Shown one piece after another: positions 1 through 8,977 of a stretch of 64,000 bases of DNA. Below the pieces are notes generated by a model. That model did not search any database. It saw only the letters and a program-made list of their open reading frames with translations, and was not told the DNA's origin. The number at the start of each line of letters is the position of its first letter. Positions within the stretch are counted from its first letter, which is position 1. The translations under genes and the position numbers were made by a program. The stretch is from Myxococcales bacterium (GTDB lineage: Bacteria; Myxococcota_A; Polyangia; Haliangiales; Haliangiaceae), in the NCBI GenBank assembly GCA_016720595.1, contig JADKKI010000005.1, positions 186,001 to 250,000 on the forward strand. The letters run 5' to 3'.

Positions 1-35
1 CCATCTTGGCCATGCACGGGCGCGAACTTGTAGGC

Positions 36-947
36 TCAATTTGAAACGCAAGCGACGGGAACGCCGACGAAGCGGCGTAGCCAGTAGGTACCGGGTGGAA
101 AGGGAATCGGGGTGCCGGCCAGCCAGGCCAGTCGTGCAGCTCGGTAGTCACGCAGGAAGACTTGGCGGCGTACGATCAACTCGATCCGTCGCTCCTCGTC
201 ACGAGTCGCAAAGCGTGGCTTGATCTTGTCGCATGAGCGCGGACGGTGCTCGCGCGTCGCACTGGCCGGATAGCTTCGCCACGATTCCCGTAGGATCCTG
301 GTGCGGCCCATCACGCTTCGGCCGGTTTGTCGCCTGCTGTCCTCGTGCGCCTTCTCGACTTGTGCCACCCGCTCTCGAATGGTGTTCCGAAACGCGTCGG
401 GGTCTCCGAGCTCCTCTGGGATGATGAGCTCAAGCGTTACGGTCTCGGGCATCGGACCATCTGCGCGGAAGTAGCTCGGCCGGCGCGCGACGATGGTTCG
501 CTGCTCGAGGAGGGCCGACAGCCCGTTCACCCCCGGCCATTCATCCACCCGCTCGACGAGGCCGTCTTTGACAGGATTGGTTGCCGCATAGACGACGCTG
601 CTGATCACAGCGGATGGATCAGCCAGGACCACCAGCGACGTCTCCTCGCTCGACCAGAAGTTCTCGATTCGCCCGCGCAAGTGGTTCATGCAGTGGGCGA
701 ACATTCCATGGAATCGTTCGAGGAACATGGAGACGTTCCTCTGGCGATCGATGATGTCGGTGTGATGGTGGTTCGACATCGCCGCGGTTATCAGGACGCC
801 GATGTCGAAGCGTTGGGCCGCCTCTGCGAGGCAGTAGAGAAAGGCATTGTTCGTCTCGTCGTCCGGTCGCATCAGCAGCTGCTGCTGCGAACAGCGGCGA
901 GTCACCTGATAGATCGTGTTCGGGAGGATCTCTCGCGGTTCCGACAT
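36..947 (-). CDS. REP-associated tyrosine transposase (RAYT, Y1/HUH family)
   Basis: A 303-residue protein of the HUH single-strand transposase class related to IS200 TnpA. The metal-binding HUH signature is visible at residues 60-62 (SNHHHTDI), and the later helix with tyrosine followed by NPV is at Y120 (YAATNPVKDGLV), the likely DNA-linking residue. I start at the ATG at 945-947 because family members begin just before a Y-x-V-T-x-R strand, seen here as IYQVTRRC; 34 further upstream codons in frame show no family resemblance. The C-terminal half is basic and longer than in minimal RAYTs. No IS ends, target duplication or obvious REP palindrome is visible next to it, so it is probably a domesticated, single-copy gene rather than an active insertion sequence. 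The family call is firm; activity is unknown. Confidence 0.85.
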   Translation of the reverse strand: MSEPREILPNTIYQVTRRCSQQQLLMRPDDETNNAFLYCLAEAAQRFDIGVLITAAMSNHHHTDIIDRQRNVSMFLERFHGMFAHCMNHLRGRIENFWSSEETSLVVLADPSAVISSVVYAATNPVKDGLVERVDEWPGVNGLSALLEQRTIVARRPSYFRADGPMPETVTLELIIPEELGDPDAFRNTIRERVAQVEKAHEDSRRQTGRSVMGRTRILRESWRSYPASATREHRPRSCDKIKPRFATRDEERRIELIVRRQVFLRDYRAARLAWLAGTPIPFPPGTYWLRRFVGVPVACVSN

Positions 948-1126
948 GGTCTGGCTCGAAACCCAGATCGGCAGCAGCTTTCTTGCCAACCGCAAACTTG
1001 CGAGTTCATTGGATCGGCCGTCCGGTTCTGGCCGACGACCGGACAACACGTCCGCCTACCGGCCATCGCCCGGACAGACGAAGGCCAGTCGTTGTGTGAG
1101 CGTGCCTGCGTGTGTGGCGTGATCAC

Positions 1127-1148
1127 CGAGATGTTCGGACAAATCTCG
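1127..1148. other. Short inverted repeat 3' of the PHP gene
   Basis: CGAGAT (1127-1132) pairs with ATCTCG (1143-1148) across a 10-base loop, in the 239-base gap between the transposase start and the PHP gene stop. It could act in termination of the minus-strand PHP transcript, but no U-rich tract follows. The remainder of the gap shows nothing I recognise. Confidence 0.25.
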
Positions 1149-1186
1149 GACGGGACGAATCCCAGCCATCAGGACCCTCGGCGGGG

Positions 1187-1996
1187 TTAGGCGGCAGACA
1201 GCCAGCGCAGGAGCGCGTTGCTCCGGTCCGCAGGCAGGTCCACGCCGGGCTGAGCCTGTGCCTCCTCGGGGCCGTGCCAGTCCGAGCCGCCCGTGCAGAC
1301 GAGGCCGAGGGTATCGGCGAGCGTCACCCAGCGGGTGCGCTCGCGCGGATCGTACGCGCCATGAAAGGCCTCGATGCCGCCGAGGCCGTCGTCGCGGTGC
1401 TTCCTGACCAGGTGCCCGGAGAGCTCGTCATACAGGTGTGGATGCGCGAGGGACATCGCGGCGCCGGCTTCGCGTCCGAGTGCGAGCGCTTCGGAGATCG
1501 GGAGGGCGTGATGGGGGACGTCGACCGGACCACCGTCGTAGAGATGGCGCGAGAACGCATCGCGCATCGACGAGGCCGCCCCGACCTCCACCATGGCGCG
1601 GGCGAGGTCCGGTCGGCCGACGGCGCGGCTACCGGCCGCGGTGATCAGGGTATCGATCGCGATCTTGATGCCGCGCTGCTCGAGACGGGCCGCCATCACA
1701 CGGAGGCGATTGACGCGAGCGGTGCGGACGTTGGCGAGGCGCGCCTCGAGCGCCGTCCAGCCCGGCTGGCCGCGGTCGTAGGCGAGTACGTGGATCGTGC
1801 GCCCTTCGTGATCGCACGACATCTCGACGCCGCGAATGACCCGCGCGCCGGCGACCACGACCTGCGAGCCCGCACAGGTGTCGTGATCGGTGAGCGCGAA
1901 CACCTCGACCGCCCGAGCGGCGGCACGCGCTGCGACCTGTGCGGGTGGCTCGGTGCCGTCGGAGCACGTCGAATGGCAGTGGAGCTCGAACCGCAT
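1187..1996 (-). CDS. PHP-domain metal-dependent phosphoesterase
   Basis: A 269-residue PHP-family protein, soluble, of the type that hydrolyses phosphoesters such as nucleoside 3',5'-bisphosphates (RNase AM/TrpH-like). The N-terminal metal motif is HCHSTCSDG at residues 5-13, followed by the second motif ALTDHDT near residue 34; later histidines in SLAHPH and the C-terminal GGSDWHG complete the usual trinuclear site. Length matches the YciV/TrpH branch. The start ATG at 1994-1996 puts the HxH motif at the very N-terminus, as is normal. A TATACA hexamer lies exactly six bases upstream and there is no Shine-Dalgarno sequence, so the message may be leaderless. It is divergent from the kinase at 2082. 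Substrate is inferred from the family only. Confidence 0.85.
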   Translation of the reverse strand: MRFELHCHSTCSDGTEPPAQVAARAAARAVEVFALTDHDTCAGSQVVVAGARVIRGVEMSCDHEGRTIHVLAYDRGQPGWTALEARLANVRTARVNRLRVMAARLEQRGIKIAIDTLITAAGSRAVGRPDLARAMVEVGAASSMRDAFSRHLYDGGPVDVPHHALPISEALALGREAGAAMSLAHPHLYDELSGHLVRKHRDDGLGGIEAFHGAYDPRERTRWVTLADTLGLVCTGGSDWHGPEEAQAQPGVDLPADRSNALLRWLSAA

Positions 1997-2066
1997 CCGG
2001 GCTGTATACCGCGGGATCGTCGGATAGTAGTCAGATGTAGGCGCGTACGAGCCCACCTGGACCTGC

Positions 2067-2072
2067 TAGAAT
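2067..2072 (+). promoter_or_regulatory. -10 element TAGAAT of a probable leaderless promoter
   Basis: TAGAAT ends nine bases before the kinase ATG at 2082, and no Shine-Dalgarno sequence is present between them. A start site about seven bases downstream would leave an untranslated leader of two or three bases. No good -35 is visible. Confidence 0.5.
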
Positions 2073-2081
2073 TTCGATCGG

Positions 2082-3872
2082 ATGGGCATTCCGGGGGTCC
2101 AAGCGCCTACCCGTCTTGGTCGTTACGAGCTGCTCGCGCGGCTTGCGACCGGCGGTATGGGCGAGATCTTTCTCGCTCGGCTCGAAGGCGCCGCGGGGTT
2201 CGAGAAGCTGTTCGTCGTGAAGCGGATCCTGCCGCACCTCGCCGACGATGCGCGGTTCCGCCAGATGCTGATCGCGGAGGCTCGGCTCGCATCCAAGCTC
2301 TCCCACGCGAACATCTGCCAGGTCTACGAGCTCGGCGAGACCGACGGTCAGCTCTACATCGTGATGGAGTACCTCGAAGGCGTCACGCTCCTGCCGCTGC
2401 TGCGCAAGCAGTCCAAGGAGATGGGGCAGCTCGACTTCGGCTTCATCGGCGGCGTGATCCAGCAGACCTGCGATGCCCTCCACTACGCTCACGAGCTGCG
2501 CGATCGTGGCGGTGAGGAGATCGGGATCGTCCACCGTGACGTCACGCCATCGAACATCTTCCTCACCGAAGCCGGCGTCGCCAAGGTGCTCGACTTCGGC
2601 ATCGCGAAGGTCAAGGACGCGTCCGCGAACACGCAGACCGGGACGGTCAAAGGCAAGTACGCCTACATGGCTCCGGAGCAGCTCCGCGGCGCTCAGCTCG
2701 ATCGCCGCGTGGATGTGTTCGCGCTCGGCGTGTGTGTCTACGAGATGATCGCGCTCCGCCGGCTGTTCCAGCGCAAGACCGACTACCTGACGTTCCGCGC
2801 GGTGATGGAGCAGCCGATTCCGGATGTTCGGCGGTATCGCCCGGACGTACCCGACGGCCTCGCGCTGGCGCTCGCGCATGCGCTCGACCGCGATCCCGCG
2901 AACCGGTTCGAGACCGCCCGACAGTTCGGCACCGCCGTGCTCGACGCGTTGACCGGCATCAAGCGCCCGTGGACGCAGGGCGAGATCAGCGACTTCATCC
3001 GTCTCGAGTTCTCGGACGAGCTTCGCAAGCGCACCGATCAGGTGATGCTCGCCGTCCACAAGACCAGCGCCGGCACGCGCTCGACGATGCCGCTGATCGC
3101 CCAGGACGATGCGACCCAGCCCGGGATGCAGGAGGATGACGACGACGACGAGTTTCCGTCGGTCGAGTCCACGATCAGCGAGACGCCGATCGAGATTCGC
3201 GCGATGGGGCCGCCGCGCGATCCCAAGGACTTCACCGGGCAACACACCCCGCCGCCGTTCGGCAACGAGACCAGCACGAGCGGCGTGAGCCTGCAGGCGA
3301 TCAACTCGGGGCCGGGGGCATCGATGCCCCAGGCGCAGCAGGTTGCGCCCAAGGGTCGGAGCGTCGTTTGGCCACTGCTGGCCCTCGCCATGGTCGGGAT
3401 CGCCGGCGGGGCGCTGTTCCTGGTGTGGAAGCAGATGCAGCAGCAACAGCAGCCACCGGCGGTCGTCAACATCACGTCCTCGCCGGACAACAGTCGCGAT
3501 CCAGTCGGCAGCGGGGGCAACGTGACGCCCGACGCGGGCTCGAACAAGCCTCCGATCGGGGACAACACGAAGGTACCCGATCGGATTCCTGACAAGCCGC
3601 CGATCAAGCCCAAGGGCGATCCTTACAAGGCCGCGATCCAGGCGCACCGGCCGGGGATCAACAAGTGCGCGCAGGATCACGGCGCACCACCTCCGGGGGT
3701 GAAGGTCGTGATCACGGTCTCGACCGATGGACACGCCAAGGGCGTCTCGCTCGAACCGGCGGCCCTCAACAGCACGCCGCTCGGGATGTGCATCAGGAAC
3801 GTGTTGTCGGCCGCGGCGTTCCCGAGCGCGAAGGACGAGAAGCAGGTCGCCGTGACGTTGACCGCGTCGTGA
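2082..3872 (+). CDS. Transmembrane Ser/Thr protein kinase with periplasmic TonB/AgmX-like C-terminus
   Basis: A 596-residue Hanks-type kinase. The catalytic domain fills residues about 13-290: glycine loop ATGGMGEI (22-29), lysine K47 in VVKRI, HRD at 151-153 (HRDVTPSN), DFG at 171-173 and APE at 197-199, so it should be active. A cytoplasmic juxtamembrane linker with an acidic run (DDDDDE) leads to one membrane segment near residues 427-449, then a Pro/Lys-rich periplasmic spacer. The last ~80 residues, with one Cys in each half, look like the TonB-type C-terminal domain found in AgmX/PglI-like myxobacterial proteins. That topology suggests a kinase sensing or touching an envelope partner. 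It faces the AlaX gene convergently with a repeat between them. The probable promoter is leaderless. Substrate unknown. Confidence 0.9.
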   Translation: MGIPGVQAPTRLGRYELLARLATGGMGEIFLARLEGAAGFEKLFVVKRILPHLADDARFRQMLIAEARLASKLSHANICQVYELGETDGQLYIVMEYLEGVTLLPLLRKQSKEMGQLDFGFIGGVIQQTCDALHYAHELRDRGGEEIGIVHRDVTPSNIFLTEAGVAKVLDFGIAKVKDASANTQTGTVKGKYAYMAPEQLRGAQLDRRVDVFALGVCVYEMIALRRLFQRKTDYLTFRAVMEQPIPDVRRYRPDVPDGLALALAHALDRDPANRFETARQFGTAVLDALTGIKRPWTQGEISDFIRLEFSDELRKRTDQVMLAVHKTSAGTRSTMPLIAQDDATQPGMQEDDDDDEFPSVESTISETPIEIRAMGPPRDPKDFTGQHTPPPFGNETSTSGVSLQAINSGPGASMPQAQQVAPKGRSVVWPLLALAMVGIAGGALFLVWKQMQQQQQPPAVVNITSSPDNSRDPVGSGGNVTPDAGSNKPPIGDNTKVPDRIPDKPPIKPKGDPYKAAIQAHRPGINKCAQDHGAPPPGVKVVITVSTDGHAKGVSLEPAALNSTPLGMCIRNVLSAAAFPSAKDEKQVAVTLTAS

Positions 3873-3986
3873 TCGGGCTTCGGACGCGGCGGTTCGATCT
3901 CGCCCCGGTGGCGTGATCTCGGGTGAGGACGACGGTGGGCTTGTCCGGCGCTATGAGGGACGCGCGTGGTTTCGCGCGCTTGCCGA

Positions 3987-4067
3987 TCGCAAGTTGCTCA
4001 AGTTGAAACCGTCCCCTGGTCTTCGCGGGGTTGCGCGTCGCAAGTTGCTCAAGTTGAAACCGTCCCC
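3987..4067. repeat. 51-bp-period direct repeat (two 30-bp identical copies)
   Basis: Two identical 30-base copies occupy 3987-4016 and 4038-4067, 51 bases apart. On the minus strand each contains CAACTTGAGCAACTTG, itself a duplicated heptamer (CAACTTG) with a two-base spacer, preceded by GGGGACGGTTT. The flanks just upstream (TTGC-rich) are partly alike as well, so the true unit may be the whole 51 bases. The pair lies between two convergent genes, and the second copy supplies the last codons and the stop of the AlaX gene. No long palindrome is seen. It looks like a small dispersed element, but only a genome-wide search would show this. Confidence 0.8.
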
Positions 4068-5215
4068 ACCAGCTGCGGCCAGTCGGCGACCGGTGCCGCG
4101 AGCCGGCCCTCCGCGCGATCCGCCTTGCCGCCGCCACGGCCGCCGAGCTGAGCCGCGAGCTGCTTCCAGAGGCGGCCGCAGTCGAGCGTCGAGCCTGCGG
4201 CGCGGAACAGGACCACCGTGGTGCCCGACTCGTCGGGGGAGCACAGCAGGGCGTCGCGGCCAGCGCCGACGAGCTTCGCGCCCACGCTGCGCAGGAGCTC
4301 GGCGTCGCCGGGGATCACCGCGATCACGGGGCCCGTGCCGGGCAGGGATGCGATCACCGCGTTCGCGAGCTGTCCGCGGAGCGCCGTGAGCTCGGTGCGC
4401 AGCGCGTCGCTGTCGCGCCGAAGCTTGTCGATCGCGGCGGGGACGTCGGCGGGCGCGCACGAGAACTGGGTGCCGAGGGCGCGCAGCACGTGGTCGTGGC
4501 CGAACAGGCTCGCGCGGCCTCGGCGCGCCGCGGTGAACGTCACGCGGGTCATGCCCTTGTAGCGCTCGGCACCGATGATCCGGATCGCGCCGAGCTGCGA
4601 GGTCCGCGCGCAGTGGGTGCCGCCACACGGCGAGTAGTCGAACTCGCCGATCGCGACGACCCGGATGTCGGCGGTGACCTTCGGATCGCGCCGGAGCTTG
4701 AGCCCAGCGAGCTCCCCTGGGTCGGGAAACCAGGCCCGGACCGCGAGATCGTCGTCGACGAGATCGTTCGCGAGGCCCTCGGCGGCGGCGAGCTCGGCCT
4801 CCGGGATCCGATCGCGCGCGACATCGATCGTCAGCCCGGATTCGCCGAGGCGCGCGGACACCGTCGCCGCGCCCGCGCGATCGAGCAGCGCGCCCGAGAG
4901 CAGGTGCTGCCCCGTGTGCTGCGCCATGTGCTGGCGGCGACGGTCCCAGTCGAGCGCACCGGTGATCCGGGCACCGGGCTCGGGGCCCGATGCCGCGAGC
5001 ACGTGGACGATGTCACCACTCTCCGTCTCCTGCGTATCGACGACCTCGATCCCACCGAGCGTGCCCCGATCGCCGAGCTGTCCGCCCGCCTCGGGATAGA
5101 ACGCGGTCTCGTCGAGCACCACCGCCGGCTTGCCCTCGTGCGTGGTCAGCGCGACGATGGTGGCCTCGAACTGCCGCTGCGTGGCGTCGTGGTGATAGAG
5201 GCGGCGGGTCGGCAT
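4049..5215 (-). CDS. alaX: Alanyl-tRNA editing protein, AlaX family (long form)
   Basis: A 388-residue trans-editing factor that hydrolyses mischarged Ser- or Gly-tRNA(Ala). The N-terminal barrel carries FYPEAGGQLGD (39-49). The zinc/catalytic site is intact: HTGQH (H100, H104) and CGGTH (C197, H201). The C-terminal third resembles the DHHA1-like region of AlaX-L proteins. There is no synthetase catalytic domain, so this is not AlaRS. It starts 12 bases after the stop of the metallo-beta-lactamase gene; a TAGACA hexamer lies six bases before its ATG. Its last five codons and TGA fall inside the second copy of the 51-bp repeat, so the natural C-terminus has probably been replaced by repeat sequence. 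Family assignment is secure; the amino acid specificity is not readable. Confidence 0.92.
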   Translation of the reverse strand: MPTRRLYHHDATQRQFEATIVALTTHEGKPAVVLDETAFYPEAGGQLGDRGTLGGIEVVDTQETESGDIVHVLAASGPEPGARITGALDWDRRRQHMAQHTGQHLLSGALLDRAGAATVSARLGESGLTIDVARDRIPEAELAAAEGLANDLVDDDLAVRAWFPDPGELAGLKLRRDPKVTADIRVVAIGEFDYSPCGGTHCARTSQLGAIRIIGAERYKGMTRVTFTAARRGRASLFGHDHVLRALGTQFSCAPADVPAAIDKLRRDSDALRTELTALRGQLANAVIASLPGTGPVIAVIPGDAELLRSVGAKLVGAGRDALLCSPDESGTTVVLFRAAGSTLDCGRLWKQLAAQLGGRGGGKADRAEGRLAAPVADWPQLVGTVST

Positions 5216-5227
5216 CCTCGTTGTCTA

Positions 5228-6349
5228 TCACGGCCGGATCGTGATGACCCACGAGTCACAGCCGCCGGGCCCATCATCACCACCGATCCTCCCGGTGGTC
5301 GGGCAGGCACCATCATGCTCGTCGGTGCGGAGGATGGTCGCGCCCTGCGCCGCGAGCTCCTCGAGCACCTCGTGATCCGGCAGCGTGGTCTTGCCGTAGC
5401 GCTTCGGCCCACTCGAGACCAGCGCGAGCTGCGCGTGCACCGCGGCCAGGAAGTCGCGCCGGCTCGACGTCTTCGACCCGTGGTGGCCGACCTGGAGGAT
5501 GTCGGCGCGGATGTCCTGCTTGTGGTGATCGATCAGGAACTCCTCGACGTCCCCCACGCCATAGCTCGGATCGCGGCGCTCGCCGGACTCGGCATCGCCG
5601 ACCAGCAACATGCGCGTGGTCCCGAGCTGCACCGCGAGCACGACCGAGTTCTGGTTCGGATCCTTCAGCGGCTTGCCCTCCGCGTGGAGGATCGTGAACT
5701 TGGCACCCTCGCCGAGCTGCACCTCGTCACCCTCGTGGAACGTCTCCCACACCGGGATGTGGATCGTCATGCCCTTGACCGCGACCTCGTGACTCGCCGG
5801 GACATCGACGGCGGTGTGATAGGTCAGCTGCGTGGCCTTGCCGATCGCCGCCAGGAGCTCCCGGTAGAACACGGTCTCGTTGACCCGGCCCGAGTCCCAG
5901 AACTGGTGGACCTCGTAGCAGTGGAGCACCAGATCGAGGGCCGACGCGTGATCGAAGTGCGGATGCGAGAGCACCACGTTCTCGATCGTGCGCCGCGTGC
6001 CGGGCGCTGCCTCGCCGCACAGCTCGTCTCCCGAAGGTCCGAGTGCCGCCGCGAGGTACGCCGTGACGCGCGACGGCCGCTCGTCCTTGTCGTTGGTCCC
6101 CGCGTCGTAGAGCATCGCGAAGTCCGCGCCCTGGATCAGGACCGCGAGGCCCGTGCCCACATCGATCAGATGCACGCGAAACGTCCCCGGTGTGGGCGGG
6201 GTGCTCGGCACCTCGGCCGCCGTCGAGGCGTGGGCCCACGTGATCTTGCCGTCCCCGCCGCTCGGCGGCAGCGGCTTGACCGGCGGCGGTCGCGGCGCAG
6301 GGCAGGCGGTGAGCGCGAGGATCAGGGCCAGCGGCAGGCTACGAAGCAC
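5228..6349 (-). CDS. ComEC-like metallo-beta-lactamase-fold lipoprotein
   Basis: About 373 residues. A lipoprotein signal (LALILALTAC) is followed by a Pro-rich spacer and a metallo-beta-lactamase fold of the type found at the C-terminus of ComEC/Rec2: VHLIDVGTGLAVLI, then SHPHFDHAS (metal ligands), VGDAESGERR, and VGHHGSKTSS with the last histidine. Such domains are thought to act as phosphodiesterases or nucleases on DNA. Here there is no competence membrane channel, and the enzyme would be anchored at the envelope. Start choice: two GTG codons are adjacent (6352 and 6349); a GATACA hexamer is six bases from the second, so I prefer 6349. Likely co-transcribed with the AlaX gene. The substrate is inferred from family only. 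Confidence 0.85.
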   Translation of the reverse strand: MLRSLPLALILALTACPAPRPPPVKPLPPSGGDGKITWAHASTAAEVPSTPPTPGTFRVHLIDVGTGLAVLIQGADFAMLYDAGTNDKDERPSRVTAYLAAALGPSGDELCGEAAPGTRRTIENVVLSHPHFDHASALDLVLHCYEVHQFWDSGRVNETVFYRELLAAIGKATQLTYHTAVDVPASHEVAVKGMTIHIPVWETFHEGDEVQLGEGAKFTILHAEGKPLKDPNQNSVVLAVQLGTTRMLLVGDAESGERRDPSYGVGDVEEFLIDHHKQDIRADILQVGHHGSKTSSRRDFLAAVHAQLALVSSGPKRYGKTTLPDHEVLEELAAQGATILRTDEHDGACPTTGRIGGDDGPGGCDSWVITIRP

Positions 6350-6418
6350 CACCCCTGTATCGTTTCACACTCGGAGCGCGACGGCCCCAACGCGCGGCGG
6401 GTTCGTCCGCTCGGCCTG

Positions 6419-8977
6419 CTACGGCGCGACGCGTTCGACCGCGCCGCCCGGCACCCAGCCCGCGGTGCCGTTCGCCACGCGGATCCGCGTCCAGGCATCT
6501 CGCCGCTCGAGTACCGTGACCTCGGTGCCACGGGGCAGCGGCTGCGAGAGCGCCGCCGGTGCGCCGGCGCTATCTGCGGCGCGCATCACGACGTCATCCA
6601 TCACCACGCCGTCGTCGGCCTGACGATCTTCGAGCACGAAGGAGGCGCTCATCGCCACCCACACCGCGAACGGGATCGTCGACAGCCCGACCAGGCCGCG
6701 ACGACGCCGGCCGGCCCACGGGACGAGCAGCAGGATCGCCACCGCGAACGCGATCGCGCCCACGATCAGCTTCCGTGCCCGCGGCCAGTGATGGAAGAAC
6801 AGCAGGGTGTCAGTGGCGCCGCCTTGGTGCGCGGGGCGGAACGTCTCGGTCTGCCGGCTGCGCAGCCACGCGAGGTTGTGACGTGCGCGGGTGTTCCCGC
6901 CGTCGAGCGTGAGGGCGCGCCGATACGCGAGCACTGCGGTGGCGACATCGCCGGCCCCGAGCGCAGCGTTGCCCCAGTCTGCGAGGAGCTCGGGCCGCTC
7001 GGGGTTCGCGCGCACCGCCTCGCCGAGGGAGATCTCCGCGCGAGCGAACGCGGCCTTGCGCGCCGTCGGATTGGTCGTCAGCTCCATCGCCTCCTGATAG
7101 GCGGCGCGCCCGTCGTCGAGGCTCGCGGCGTGCACGACGTGCGCACCGAGTGCGACGAGCACGATCGCGGCGGCTCCTGCGGCTCGTGGGCTCCGGCGCG
7201 ATGGGGCCTTGCGCGCCTCCGCGAGCCAGCGCCGCAGCAGGCCCGCGGCATCCGAGCGGACGTCCGCCGACAACGGCTTGCCGGAGCTCGCGGGTGAGAA
7301 CGCCTCGGTCTCGAGCTTCGCGATCAGCCCGTGGTCGTCGACCTCGCGCCCGAGCACGCGCGCCAGATCGCGCAGCGCACCGCCGAGCGGCCCCGCGAGC
7401 TCGCGTGCATCCGCCGTGGCGGCCTGATCGAGCAGCTGCTCGACCTTCCTCCGCGCGGTGCGGACCTCGGCGGCCTCCTCGCGCTGCCCCCGCGTGCGGA
7501 GCTGCCACGTTCGCGCGCCGAGCAGCGCCAGCGGCACCGCATAGAGCAGGCCGATCAGCACCCACAGCAACGTGCCACCCAGCGGGCGCTCGTCGACCGC
7601 ACCCGCCGTCGACAGCGCCAGCTCCGCGTTGACCAGCGCCGAATCGTCCGTGACGGTCGTGGCCGGGCCCTTCTTGGTCGGGCTCGCCGACACCACGTCG
7701 CCGGCACCGACGAACGTGCCGCCCTTGACCGAGAGTGCGATCGGCTCGGAGCGGATCGTGCGGTACTGCTCCTTGGTTGGATCGAAGTACGAGAACGCGA
7801 GGGCAGGGACCTCGGTCGCCGGCCCGGTGACCTGGGCGGTGACCTTGAACGTCTTGGTCTTGCTCTCGTCGGTGAGCTCGCCCGTCGGCGGCTCCGCGGG
7901 CACGGTGAACTTGTCCTTGGGAAGGCGCCCCTCTCCATCGAGCTTGCCGAGCGAGAGCGTGTCGAGGGGCTGGTTGCTCTTGATCGTGACGTCGAGCTCC
8001 ACGGGCTCGCCGAGCGAGACCACCGAGCGGCTCGCCTTCACCGCGATCGAGAACTGATCTCCGACCGCGCCAGCGAACGTCGGTGGGCGGTCCGTCTCGG
8101 GCAGCGGCTTGACCGTCAGGGTGTGCGCCACATCGGCGGCGCGGAACATCTGGGTCGGTGCGTTGCCGAAGAAGTCCGCGCGCCCCACCGGCAGGGCGGC
8201 GACCACCGACGCCGGTGCGATCTCGACCTTCCCTCCGGGCGGGATCGAGCGCGGCGCGATGAACAGGTTGATCGTGAGCCGGTTGAACTCGGTGCCGTTC
8301 ACCGTGGTCTGATCGATCGTGTAGGGCAGCTGGAGGTCCTTGGCGCCCGCGGACAGCGTGAGCGCTCGGCGCGGGTTCGCCACCGGAGGTGCGCTCACGG
8401 TGAACGCATCGCTCGACAGCAACGGGACGGCGAACGTCTGATCCTGCGGCTGGTTCTGGAACAGCCAGATCATGGTCACCGGGACGGTCTCGCCGACGAA
8501 CACCGCCCGGTTAGGCAGCTCGAGCGAGATCTTCATCGTATCGGTCGTCGGCACGGTCTCGACCGGCACGTCGCCAGCCTGAGCGGTCGCGCGCTTTCCA
8601 CCCTGGGTCACGGTGGTACTCGGCACGCGCAGCTGACCCGGCTTGGTGACCTCGACGCGCCAGCGCAAGGACCACGTCACCCGCACGGAGTCCGTGCGGC
8701 GGCCATTGATGATCTGGATGCTTCGCGAGGTGTTCGGCGTCGCGCCGAGCGGGGTCACCGTGGCGTCCGGGATCGCCAGCTTCGGCAGGTCGGGCGCCGG
8801 GCTCTCGTCGAAGCCCTCGATCACCAGCTCGAGCTGGAACGGCACCCCGACGTGCGGCCGCCCGCTCCCGAGCCGGAACTGCGCCTGAGGCTCATCCGCG
8901 AAGGCGGTCCCGGGGATCAGGGTGACGATGGCGAGCGTGGCCAGCGCGAGGACAAACCTCGTCATGACGGCGCGCAT
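6419..8977 (-). CDS. batD: BatD protein fused to TPR and SH3 modules (BatD-BatE type fusion)
   Basis: An 852-residue membrane protein. After a signal peptide (ending FADEPQ) it has the Ig-like BatD region, with VGVPFQLELVIEG early and repeats such as SLGEPVELDVTIKS. One membrane segment (TLLWVLIGLLYAVPLALLGA) precedes a cytoplasmic helical stretch. Then come a second hydrophobic segment, TPR units (residues ~615-690), two further membrane segments, and a C-terminal bacterial SH3 domain (GTEVTVLERRDAWTRIRV). In Bacteroides-type Bat clusters BatD and the TPR-SH3 protein BatE are separate genes; here they are one reading frame. Bat proteins are linked to envelope stress resistance. The ATG at 8977 overlaps the preceding stop as TGATG; a GTG at 8980 is the alternative. 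It is the last gene of the MoxR-Bat chain. Confidence 0.85.
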   Translation of the reverse strand: MRAVMTRFVLALATLAIVTLIPGTAFADEPQAQFRLGSGRPHVGVPFQLELVIEGFDESPAPDLPKLAIPDATVTPLGATPNTSRSIQIINGRRTDSVRVTWSLRWRVEVTKPGQLRVPSTTVTQGGKRATAQAGDVPVETVPTTDTMKISLELPNRAVFVGETVPVTMIWLFQNQPQDQTFAVPLLSSDAFTVSAPPVANPRRALTLSAGAKDLQLPYTIDQTTVNGTEFNRLTINLFIAPRSIPPGGKVEIAPASVVAALPVGRADFFGNAPTQMFRAADVAHTLTVKPLPETDRPPTFAGAVGDQFSIAVKASRSVVSLGEPVELDVTIKSNQPLDTLSLGKLDGEGRLPKDKFTVPAEPPTGELTDESKTKTFKVTAQVTGPATEVPALAFSYFDPTKEQYRTIRSEPIALSVKGGTFVGAGDVVSASPTKKGPATTVTDDSALVNAELALSTAGAVDERPLGGTLLWVLIGLLYAVPLALLGARTWQLRTRGQREEAAEVRTARRKVEQLLDQAATADARELAGPLGGALRDLARVLGREVDDHGLIAKLETEAFSPASSGKPLSADVRSDAAGLLRRWLAEARKAPSRRSPRAAGAAAIVLVALGAHVVHAASLDDGRAAYQEAMELTTNPTARKAAFARAEISLGEAVRANPERPELLADWGNAALGAGDVATAVLAYRRALTLDGGNTRARHNLAWLRSRQTETFRPAHQGGATDTLLFFHHWPRARKLIVGAIAFAVAILLLVPWAGRRRRGLVGLSTIPFAVWVAMSASFVLEDRQADDGVVMDDVVMRAADSAGAPAALSQPLPRGTEVTVLERRDAWTRIRVANGTAGWVPGGAVERVAP

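Noticed and set aside
36..947. Complete IS200/IS605 insertion sequence
   Set aside because: The transposase is of the RAYT type and no flanking hairpin ends, tnpB or target signature are visible.
3987..4067. Two repeats containing GTTGAAAC, as at the end of many CRISPR repeats
   Set aside because: Only two copies, 21-base gap instead of a normal spacer, sequence flanks are also partly repeated, and no cas gene is present.
4490..7297. 935-codon open frame on the plus strand
   Set aside because: It is antisense to the AlaX, metallo-beta-lactamase and BatD genes, which all have clear families. Arg/Ala/Asp-rich composition is typical of a GC-driven shadow frame.
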